NCBI RefSeq assembly: GCF_000023825.1
Contig: NC_013061.1
Span: 558,001-622,000, forward strand
Direction of reading: 5' to 3'
DNA from: Pedobacter heparinus DSM 2366
GTDB taxonomy: Bacteria; Bacteroidota; Bacteroidia; Sphingobacteriales; Sphingobacteriaceae
DNA: 64,000 bases
Shown: in pieces, positions 1 to 7,162 of the stretch
Numbering within the stretch: position 1 is the stretch's first letter
Layout of the letters: each line of letters begins with the position of its first letter
Notes under the pieces: generated by a model
What the model was told of the DNA's origin: nothing
Seen by the model: only the letters and a program-made list of their open reading frames with translations
Database searches by the model: none
Program-made: the position numbers and the translations under genes

Positions 1-647
1 AAAATTCCATTCTGGTCCGTTGTGCCTTTACCTTTTGCAATAACATCATAATTCGACAGCACTCTCCAGTTTACTGCTTTGTTGGTTTGCACTACATTGT
101 CGCGGTTTTTAAACTGAATGGTCGCATCTATGACCTGGCTTTTGTCGGTCTCGGTAGCTTTATAACTAAAATGGGTGTTCAATTGTTTATCAATCGCCTC
201 GCCAATGGCCATGTTCTTACTAAAAAAATAGTCCTCTCCAAAGTTCAGCATCCAAAGGGTATAAGCTTTTATGTAATAGTTCCCCTGCTGGTAAGTACCC
301 ACATTAAGCGGTATATTTCCGTAGGCCATACCACCCAGAACCGGTAGTTTTAAACTCTGTACCAGGGAGTCGCGGTCGTTGATCACATCAACATAAACGA
401 TTTTGCTAAGTTGGGAAAGCAGATTTTGTTCCATGGTAAGGTAGGCCTTAAACCAGATGGTATCTGCCACACTGTAATAAGGTTTATCAAAATGGAGGTA
501 TACCTTTTCTACAGGCCGCTCATCGGTCAGTTTTTTTGTTTTCTTTATGATGTTGTCTAAAACAACGCTATCCTGTTGCGCAAAGGCTGAAAACTGCAGG
601 GTAGTAAAAAATATCAGAAAGGCAATTGTAAATTTTATAAATCTCAT
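1..647 (-). CDS. MG2/TonB-plug-like secreted protein, N-terminal part (runs off window)
   Basis: The gene reads from an ATG at 647 to the left edge without a stop, giving 215 residues. It begins with a typical signal peptide (MRFIKFTIAFLIFF... ending SAFAQ, cleavage about residue 23). Just after it comes KVYLHFDKPYYSVADTIWFK, the hallmark of large Bacteroidota surface proteins that combine an alpha-2-macroglobulin MG2-like domain, a carboxypeptidase-regulatory-like domain and sometimes a TonB-plug domain. Function is unknown; an envelope location is inferred from the signal peptide. It is divergent from the FadL-like gene, with 231 bp between them that holds two adjacent inverted repeats. The downstream domains cannot be seen, so the family call rests on the N-terminus only. 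Confidence 0.8.
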   Translation of the reverse strand, partial: MRFIKFTIAFLIFFTTLQFSAFAQQDSVVLDNIIKKTKKLTDERPVEKVYLHFDKPYYSVADTIWFKAYLTMEQNLLSQLSKIVYVDVINDRDSLVQSLKLPVLGGMAYGNIPLNVGTYQQGNYYIKAYTLWMLNFGEDYFFSKNMAIGEAIDKQLNTHFSYKATETDKSQVIDATIQFKNRDNVVQTNKAVNWRVLSNYDVIAKGKGTTDQNGI

Positions 648-681
648 CAAACTGGGTATGTACAATTAATATTGCTAATAT

Positions 682-713
682 ATTCATTTATGGAATGAAT
701 AGGTTAATAACCT
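682..713. promoter_or_regulatory. Two adjacent inverted repeats in a divergent promoter region
   Basis: ATTCATT-TATGG-AATGAAT (682..700) is followed directly by AGGTTA-A-TAACCT (701..713). Both are perfect inverted repeats, with arms of 7 and 6 bp. They lie 35 to 66 bp upstream of the minus-strand MG2-type gene and about 165 bp before the FadL-like gene. Position and symmetry fit an operator; no regulator can be named. Confidence 0.35.
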
Positions 714-878
714 TGCATCTTTAACATTTTTTGACAGTTAATTATTTTTTATTATGCATGCATAGTTATATATTAGCTAAAACATACCTCAGGCAAATAT
801 TGTTGTAAGGTATAATGAACAGATTTTTTTATTAACTAACCTAATTCCTAACAAAATCCATCTCTAACACAAATACCA

Positions 879-2084
879 ATGAAGACAATTTTACTGAGTT
901 TTTTACTGATAATTCCTGTATTGGGGTTCTCACAATCGTTCCAGGTTAACCTTCAGGGACAAAAGCAAACTGCAATGGGCGGCGCTGGTGCAGGTCTGGC
1001 ACTCGACGAAGCTGCTGTATTTTTTAATCCGGGAGCGGTCTCTTTTCTCAAACAAAACGGGGTGCAGGCGGGGGCACATGCCATTTTCCTTAAAACGGCC
1101 TTTAACGAAACCGGCTCGCCGCTAACCGAGTACAATAAAAACAAGGTGCCGACACCTTTTGCAGCCTATGCTGTTTTTGGTTCGCCGGAAGGTCGTCTAC
1201 GTTTCGGAATTGGCGCCTATACACCTTTTGGGGGTGCCATGCACTGGAACGAAGACTGGACAGGAAAATATACGGTTACTTCGCTTGATCTGCGTGCCAT
1301 TTATATACAGCCTACCATCAGTTTAAAAATTACCGACAATATAGGTATTGGTGGTGGTTTGGTTTATGCACTGGGGCATGTAGACCTTAAGAAAGCCATA
1401 CCTTATACAAATAACGGACAACAGACCACTGCCCAGTTAAAAGGCGATTCAAAAGATTTTGGCTGGAATGCCGGTATCTTTATCAAAACTGTCTCAGGAG
1501 TGTCTGTTGGTGTTACCCACCGTTCGCAGGTAACGGCCAAAGTAGAAAATGGAGAGGCCAATTTCTTTAATCCACCAGCTTCGGTTGTTCCATTGCTGCC
1601 CACTAAGTTTAATGCAACTTTACCCCTGCCCGCTACCAGTACCGTTGGCTTTGGCTTTTACCCTTCGGCAAAAACAACCATTGCACTGGACGTGAACTGG
1701 GTATGGTGGCATACTTATAAAGACCTGGGTTTTTATTATGACAATGGTACACAAACCGTATCGCCACGCAATTATCACGACGCTGCCACTTTTCGTGCAG
1801 GCATCCAAAATGAGACTACCTCTTTCTTAACCTTAAGGGCAGGTGTGGGTTATGCCTTATCTCCTGTCGGAGAAGGCTATGTTACGCCGGAAGTACCCGA
1901 TGCAAACAGGTTATTGTTAAGTGCGGGTATTGGTCTTAAACCATCTGAGCGGTTCAATATTGATTTTTCTTTTCTGTATGAAAACGTAAAATCCAGAACT
2001 GAGACCAATATAGAGACCAACCTGAGCGGTACATTTAAAACCGTAGCCTATATCCCGGGGATGGCTTTATCTTATAAATTTTAA
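879..2084 (+). CDS. OmpP1/FadL-family outer-membrane transport protein
   Basis: 401 residues with a signal peptide (MKTILLSFLLIIPVLGFSQS). The N-terminus has the FadL pattern: a Gly/Ala-rich hatch segment (AMGGAGAGLALDEAAVFFNP, residues about 32 to 51) including the Asn-Pro that follows the plug in this family. The rest alternates as beta-strands and ends in an aromatic residue (LSYKF), as outer-membrane barrels do. FadL-type proteins pass hydrophobic compounds across the outer membrane; the substrate here cannot be read. It sits 18 bp before an SGNH-hydrolase lipoprotein and is probably co-transcribed with it. A porin plus esterase pair suggests uptake and hydrolysis of a lipidic or esterified substrate, which is inference. 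Confidence 0.88.
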   Translation: MKTILLSFLLIIPVLGFSQSFQVNLQGQKQTAMGGAGAGLALDEAAVFFNPGAVSFLKQNGVQAGAHAIFLKTAFNETGSPLTEYNKNKVPTPFAAYAVFGSPEGRLRFGIGAYTPFGGAMHWNEDWTGKYTVTSLDLRAIYIQPTISLKITDNIGIGGGLVYALGHVDLKKAIPYTNNGQQTTAQLKGDSKDFGWNAGIFIKTVSGVSVGVTHRSQVTAKVENGEANFFNPPASVVPLLPTKFNATLPLPATSTVGFGFYPSAKTTIALDVNWVWWHTYKDLGFYYDNGTQTVSPRNYHDAATFRAGIQNETTSFLTLRAGVGYALSPVGEGYVTPEVPDANRLLLSAGIGLKPSERFNIDFSFLYENVKSRTETNIETNLSGTFKTVAYIPGMALSYKF

Positions 2085-2102
2085 TTTTCAAAAAGCAACA
2101 TC

Positions 2103-3389
2103 ATGAAATCAACATACTTTTATAAAGGACTGCTGGCACTTTCCATTATTGGACTTGCATCTTGTAAACCTACTATTGACACGGTTGCCCCCGTTAAAGG
2201 CAATGCCGATTTTACCCGTTATATTGCATTGGGCAATTCGCTTACAGCAGGTTTTGCAGATGGGGGCCTGTATTTGGAAGGACAAAAAAATTCTTATCCT
2301 GAAATGATTGCCGCACAAATGAAATCAGTTGGCGGTGGCAGTTTCAGTACCCCTTTTTTCCCGGATGCCCAATTTAACGGATCGGGTTACCTTAAGCTTA
2401 CTGCCCTGACCAATGGCGTGCCTACCATTGCGAAAGAAACTTCCAACCTGGCTATCCGTGCGCAGGTGGGGGGTGTTAACTTATTTACACGGTATACCGG
2501 CAATATCGAAAATTTTGGTGTGCCGGGCATTAAACTGATCCATGCCAATATACAAGGGTATGGAACGCTGAACAATTACTTTGAACGTTTACTAACCGAT
2601 GCTACGGTAGGTACAACTACCTATATGGATTTTGTAACTGCAAAGCCCTGGACATTTTTTAGTTGCTGGCTGGGGAACAACGATATCCTGAGCTATGCCA
2701 GTTCGGGTGCGGCGGCAGATGCGCCTACACCTAAAGCTACTTTCTCTGGTGCTTACAGTGCTGTAATAACCAAACTGACTTCAAAGGGTGCAAAAGGAGT
2801 GGTAGCTACCATTCCGGATGTAACGAATATTGCTTATTTCAGGACCGTAACTTTAAAAACATTACTGGCGGCCATTAATGCAACTCCGGCAGGAGCTGCC
2901 GTAAAAGACATTTATATTCAGCCAGGTACCGGAGCGGCAAGGGCGGCTACGGCAGAGGACCTGTTTACCCTGCCACTAAGTTCTGATAACGTAATGGGTA
3001 AGCCAAATGGTCTGGGTATTCCTTACGGTCTGGATCCGCGCAATCCGGTTGAAAGTAAGTATGTACTGGATAAAGCAGAAATTGCTGTTGTGAACGATTA
3101 TGTTGCAGCTTACAATACCAGCATCAAAAGTATAGCCAGTGCAAATAATTTAGCCGTTATGGATGCCTATGCCTTGTTAAATGAGTATGCGGCTGGAAAA
3201 GCGATTAATGGCATACCCGTTAGCGCAGCTTTTATCCAGGGAAACATGTTTTCGCTGGATGGGATCCACTTAACCCCACTGGGTTATGCCATAACAGCCA
3301 ACGGGTTTATTAAGGCCATCAATGCCAAATACGGTTCAAGTATTCCAATTGTAGATGTAACCAGGTACAGAGGGGTTAAATTTCCTTAA
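2103..3389 (+). CDS. SGNH/GDSL-family hydrolase lipoprotein
   Basis: 428 residues. The signal peptide ends in a lipobox (IIGLASC, Cys21), so the mature protein is probably a lipoprotein. Block I is IALGNSLTAG with nucleophile Ser46, block III is WLGNND near residue 190, and block V is DGIHLTP with Asp386 and His389, so the catalytic set is complete. The family contains esterases, lipases and carbohydrate acetylesterases; the substrate is not evident. It follows the FadL-like gene by 18 bp and ends 20 bp before a strong hairpin terminator. Confidence 0.88.
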   Translation: MKSTYFYKGLLALSIIGLASCKPTIDTVAPVKGNADFTRYIALGNSLTAGFADGGLYLEGQKNSYPEMIAAQMKSVGGGSFSTPFFPDAQFNGSGYLKLTALTNGVPTIAKETSNLAIRAQVGGVNLFTRYTGNIENFGVPGIKLIHANIQGYGTLNNYFERLLTDATVGTTTYMDFVTAKPWTFFSCWLGNNDILSYASSGAAADAPTPKATFSGAYSAVITKLTSKGAKGVVATIPDVTNIAYFRTVTLKTLLAAINATPAGAAVKDIYIQPGTGAARAATAEDLFTLPLSSDNVMGKPNGLGIPYGLDPRNPVESKYVLDKAEIAVVNDYVAAYNTSIKSIASANNLAVMDAYALLNEYAAGKAINGIPVSAAFIQGNMFSLDGIHLTPLGYAITANGFIKAINAKYGSSIPIVDVTRYRGVKFP

Positions 3390-3409
3390 TTTTTTATTGT
3401 AAATATAAG

Positions 3410-3443
3410 AAAAGCCCCTATGCGATGCGCTTAGGGGCTTTTT
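3410..3443. terminator. Bidirectional hairpin terminator
   Basis: A perfect 9-bp stem (AAGCCCCTA at 3412..3420 with TAGGGGCTT at 3432..3440) and an 11-nt loop, flanked by T-runs in both directions. It lies between the convergent SGNH lipoprotein and hepA genes and can serve both. Confidence 0.88.
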
Positions 3444-3444
3444 G

Positions 3445-4599
3445 CTATCTGGCAGTTTCGCTGTACCCGCTCAGGTTATAAGTAACCGGGACCGTGCTGT
3501 TACCGACCCTGTAAATTCCAAATTTGAAGTAATAGCCATCGTCATCGTTACGTCCGATCAGGATTTCCTGCTGGTTTACGATATGCGCTTTTTGTGGTTT
3601 CTTATTCTTGGTATAAGTCATCATCACATCCAGCTTACCGGGTTTCAAAATTGTATTGGCCTCTTTTCCATATTTCGTCCAGTCTATGGCGACATCAAAA
3701 GTAATCCAGCAATCTTTAGGGAACTGGGCAAAGGGCATTTTATAGGCAATGGTAGAAGTTTTGTATTCCGAGGAATAGGGCTTCATTACTTCACTATTCT
3801 CGGGATTGGCATTGTTACGGTCGGCTTTGTCGGTAAGCCACTGCCGGTCGGAGTTTGCCTTGATGTAAAAATACCCTTTAGAAAAACCAAAGGCCAGCGG
3901 TGGATAACCACCTTGTTCTACCTTCCAGCCATTTGGCTTTCCGGCTACATAAGTAATTTTTCCGTCCTTATCTTTTTTTTCAACTTTATCATGGGCGATA
4001 TTTTTTTTGAAGATCATGCGGTCGTATAAGGCCAAAAACTCTTCTATGCTCAGTGTTTTAATTTCTCCCTCTGGTGTAGCTACAAGCGTTCTGCTGGGTG
4101 CACCATGCCATTGGGCAAAAATAGTAGTCGCATTGTCGGGGAAGGAGGAGGGTATGTACACTGAAAAGGTATAGCTGCGGGAGCTCCCCTGTTCACAAAT
4201 CCCTTTGCCGTAATGATAAACGGTTTTTAGCTTTTGCGCATTTTGGTATACGCTTGGGGGAAATTTCTTAAAATCATTGGTGGTTGCATAGCTGTACGAC
4301 AATTCTATACGGCCCTTTGTTTCTCCTGCAGCATAACCTTCAAGCGAATTGTCTTCGGCTTTAAGCTCAAAGCGATAGGATGGTTTTCCATTAAAGCGCA
4401 GTTTATCGTCATATTGTAATGCATAAGGTTTATTGATGCCTACTGCCACCCATTTGTTGTCAATAATCTCGCTCTGCTTAGCACTGTCGGCCTGCACATT
4501 TACCCGGTAAGGGATGTTACCGGATTTTTTTTGCTGGGCGTAAGCCGAACAGAGGAACAGTTGCTGAAGTACAATCAGATATAGAATTTGTTTTTTCAT
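3445..4599 (-). CDS. hepA: Heparinase I (heparin lyase I, PL13)
   Basis: Cleaves heparin and highly sulfated heparan sulfate by beta-elimination. The 384-residue precursor has the length of the Pedobacter (Flavobacterium) heparinus enzyme and I recognise its sequence throughout. The signal peptide ends at Ala21 and the mature protein would start at Gln22. Seen in place: Cys135 (GKGICEQ), Lys198/Lys199 and His203 (IFKKNIAHD), residues shown by mutagenesis to matter for this enzyme, and Asp38-Ser39, the known O-mannosylation consensus. A basic heparin-binding and calcium-binding stretch spans about residues 195 to 221. The gene stands alone: no SusC/SusD, sulfatase or other lyase is within 30 kb. 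It converges on an SGNH gene and diverges from a hybrid histidine kinase. A -7-like element lies 30 bp upstream of the start. Confidence 0.97.
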   Translation of the reverse strand: MKKQILYLIVLQQLFLCSAYAQQKKSGNIPYRVNVQADSAKQSEIIDNKWVAVGINKPYALQYDDKLRFNGKPSYRFELKAEDNSLEGYAAGETKGRIELSYSYATTNDFKKFPPSVYQNAQKLKTVYHYGKGICEQGSSRSYTFSVYIPSSFPDNATTIFAQWHGAPSRTLVATPEGEIKTLSIEEFLALYDRMIFKKNIAHDKVEKKDKDGKITYVAGKPNGWKVEQGGYPPLAFGFSKGYFYIKANSDRQWLTDKADRNNANPENSEVMKPYSSEYKTSTIAYKMPFAQFPKDCWITFDVAIDWTKYGKEANTILKPGKLDVMMTYTKNKKPQKAHIVNQQEILIGRNDDDGYYFKFGIYRVGNSTVPVTYNLSGYSETAR

Positions 4600-4925
4600 C
4601 CGTCTTTAGTTTTTATTGGTTATTTACCCAAAAATACGCTGAAAGGGAAATGCGACATTCTGGTATTGTATTAAATGCTTTCACTTTGGTTGAAAGCGGA
4701 TGAATTGCTGTCTGTTTACAGGCTGGTTCTGCCTTTGTTCGGAGATGGTTCTGCCTTTGCTCCCAAAAGGTACCTTTTTCCAAAGCAAGGGCTAAGGAGA
4801 GGTAAACTAAATAATTGGTTGTCTGGCATGGTGCCTGTTTTTAGCTTGTCCAAAAAACAAAGCCACCAAAGATATGTTTTGGTATGAGGGTGTTAAAACA
4901 ATAACCGATATATCTTTTTTATCCT
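4600..4925. other. Divergent intergenic region between hepA and a hybrid histidine kinase
   Basis: 326 bp with no supportable gene; a 70-codon frame at 4675..4887 has no start context or recognisable product. It must hold both divergent promoters. On the hepA side there is a TATTTTTG box at 4629..4636. On the kinase side TATCTTTT at 4911..4918 lies only 8 bp before the ATG, so it is a poor candidate. Confidence 0.6.
4629..4636 (-). promoter_or_regulatory. Candidate -7 element of hepA
   Basis: On the minus strand this reads TATTTTTG, matching the Bacteroidota primary-sigma -7 consensus TAnnTTTG. It is 30 bp upstream of the hepA ATG, giving a leader of about 25 nt. No good TTTG -33 match is seen at the usual spacing, so an activator or weak basal transcription is possible. 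Confidence 0.4.
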
Positions 4926-7085
4926 ATGGAAATCAAATACACTAAAGTATTAGCTCGAAACATCCTGCTTACTTTTCTGGTCTTCTCAATTATTTTTGCG
5001 GTAGCCGCACTTTTTTTATACAATAACATTACTAAAAAACTGGCGGGTATTTCTGAACTGGCCAGCCATATTGATCGTGAACAGGAAAAACCCGAACGGG
5101 CGCTGATCCTGCTCCAGCAAGCAGAAGATGATTTCCAGCAGTACCTTTTAGACATCAATAGCAAGAAGGATATAGATTACAGGAAGAATTTGTCTCTGGC
5201 TTTTTATGAAGTTGATGCATTGCTTCATGAAAATAAGAATATTGCCTACTTAACGGTGGCGCAAAGGGATAAAATGAAACAATTAAATCAAAAAAGGTTA
5301 AAACTATCGAAAGAATTTATCCTGCTCAAACATGATTTTGATTCCCTATTGTCGGTATATGCTAAATTTAACGATAAAACAAACTCAGATCTGAATGGTA
5401 AAAAACCAATCCTTTCACCGGCGAAAATAAATCAGACGGATACCATTAAAAAGCTAATACCGCTGGAAAAAAGAAGCTTTTTTAAAAGGATAAAAGATGC
5501 GATACTAAATAGAGATACTTCAAGAGCAACCAGGGTTATAGAAATTCGCCCTAAAGATTCCGGTAGCGCTGCCTTTATCGGCAAAAATACGATAAACATT
5601 TACGGGCAGGCTTATGCAAAAAGATTATTGCAATTGAACAAACAGAATGCTAAGCTTTTAGATATGCACAGAAACCTCATTTCTCTTAGTATTCATACGA
5701 GCAGTGAACTCAGGCGCATCAATAATGGTGTCAGAGAGATCAATGCTAATATGGCCGAAAACCTGAAGAGAATGGCTTTTAAAAACTACCGTGAAACTAC
5801 AGCGCTGCTTACCAAGGTTCATCTTGCTGCGTTATTACTTTTGCTACTGTTCGGGACCTTACTGATCATATTTATTATTCAGCTTAACAGGTCGGAACAA
5901 CATTTGAGAAAAGAAAATAAGCGTTCAGGGATTCTTGCCCAGCAAAAAATGGATTTGTTAAACCGGATGAGCCATGAAATACGTAATCCTTTGAATGCCA
6001 TTAAAGGATTTCTTTACGTATTTAGCAGAACTAATCTTTCTAAAGAGCAAACAACGATGATCGACTCCATAAAACTCTCGTCAGACATGCTGCTTCAAAC
6101 CCTTGACGATACACTGGATGCGTCAAAAATGGAAAACAGTGAGTTTAAGATAAACAAGGAGCCCTTTAATCCAGACCTGACCCTTCGAAAGGTTATACAA
6201 AATATGGAATATGGGGCAGCTGAAAAGAACCTGAACATAGCTTATTTTTATTCCGGAAACTCTGAGGCCATAGTTAACGGAGACAGTTTCAGACTTAAAC
6301 AAATCCTGGTTAATCTACTCAGCAATGCTATAAAATATACTAAAGAAGGAGGGATTATTGTGACCGCAGAAATGAGCAATGACAAACTATATGTTGCAGT
6401 TAAAGATACAGGCGCCGGTATCAGTTTAGAACAACAATCCGGACTGTTCTCCAAATATTACCAAACAAATTCCTCAAAAGGACAAACAGGGACAGGATTG
6501 GGTTTATTTATTTGTAAACAACTCGTGGAATTACAAAATGGAAAGATTCATGTAGAAAGTACACCAGGCATTGGCAGTACTTTTAGCTTTTATATACCAT
6601 ACAAAAAAGCTGAACATAAGTTACCTATTAAGCATGATCAGGAAAATCCTTTGTTGTTTGCTGATGATTTGCTATTCCTTAATGAACGGAGTGTTTTGTT
6701 TGTTGATGACAGTAAGCTCAATCTGATTTTTCTTAAAATGATGACCAGCAAATGGAATTTAAAATTTCGGGAAGCCTCTAATGGCAAGCAGGCCTTGGCT
6801 ATTATTGCTAAGCATAAAATAGATATTGTCTTAACTGATATTCAAATGCCTGAAATGGACGGATATGAATTGTTATCGGCTATAAGATCATTGGCTGAAC
6901 CTTTTAACCGTTTGCCTGTAATCGCCGTTAGTGGAGAATCTGGTCTTGAAAGCGAAAAAAAACTCATTAAAAAAGGCTTTTCAGGCCTGATAAATAAGCC
7001 GGTTGATGAACAAATTTTGAAACAGCAACTACTTAAGGTAATAAAATCAAACTTGAAAGATCAGCTTTCTAAGTTTAATGTATAG
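4926..7085 (+). CDS. Hybrid sensor histidine kinase/response regulator
   Basis: 719 residues. Transmembrane segments at about 10 to 33 and 297 to 320 enclose a roughly 260-residue extracytoplasmic sensor region, largely helical and charged. A HisKA domain follows with phospho-acceptor His350 (MSHEIRNP), then HATPase_c (N box near 461, GTGLGLF), then a C-terminal receiver domain with Asp638 (LTDIQMPEMDG). No DNA-binding domain is present, so output must go through another protein or a phosphotransfer protein. It is divergent from hepA across 326 bp, which raises but does not prove a role in heparin response. A hairpin terminator follows. Confidence 0.9.
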   Translation: MEIKYTKVLARNILLTFLVFSIIFAVAALFLYNNITKKLAGISELASHIDREQEKPERALILLQQAEDDFQQYLLDINSKKDIDYRKNLSLAFYEVDALLHENKNIAYLTVAQRDKMKQLNQKRLKLSKEFILLKHDFDSLLSVYAKFNDKTNSDLNGKKPILSPAKINQTDTIKKLIPLEKRSFFKRIKDAILNRDTSRATRVIEIRPKDSGSAAFIGKNTINIYGQAYAKRLLQLNKQNAKLLDMHRNLISLSIHTSSELRRINNGVREINANMAENLKRMAFKNYRETTALLTKVHLAALLLLLLFGTLLIIFIIQLNRSEQHLRKENKRSGILAQQKMDLLNRMSHEIRNPLNAIKGFLYVFSRTNLSKEQTTMIDSIKLSSDMLLQTLDDTLDASKMENSEFKINKEPFNPDLTLRKVIQNMEYGAAEKNLNIAYFYSGNSEAIVNGDSFRLKQILVNLLSNAIKYTKEGGIIVTAEMSNDKLYVAVKDTGAGISLEQQSGLFSKYYQTNSSKGQTGTGLGLFICKQLVELQNGKIHVESTPGIGSTFSFYIPYKKAEHKLPIKHDQENPLLFADDLLFLNERSVLFVDDSKLNLIFLKMMTSKWNLKFREASNGKQALAIIAKHKIDIVLTDIQMPEMDGYELLSAIRSLAEPFNRLPVIAVSGESGLESEKKLIKKGFSGLINKPVDEQILKQQLLKVIKSNLKDQLSKFNV

Positions 7086-7117
7086 CTATTTCAGGATAAG
7101 ACATAGGCTTAAATAAA

Positions 7118-7147
7118 AAATTCCCGACACAAGGCCGGGAATTTTTT
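7118..7147. terminator. Bidirectional hairpin terminator
   Basis: AAATTCCCG (7118..7126) pairs perfectly with CGGGAATTT (7136..7144), with a 9-nt loop and A/T runs on both sides. It separates the convergent kinase and TonB-dependent receptor genes. Confidence 0.85.
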
Positions 7148-7162
7148 TATACAAGGGCCTGT

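Noticed and set aside
3442..4029. 195-codon plus-strand frame opposite hepA
   Set aside because: Runs antisense within the verified hepA coding frame, has no recognisable domain or start signal, and begins at the terminator.
4675..4887. 70-codon frame between hepA and the hybrid kinase
   Set aside because: No ribosome-binding context, no homology recognised, and the composition is that of intergenic DNA.
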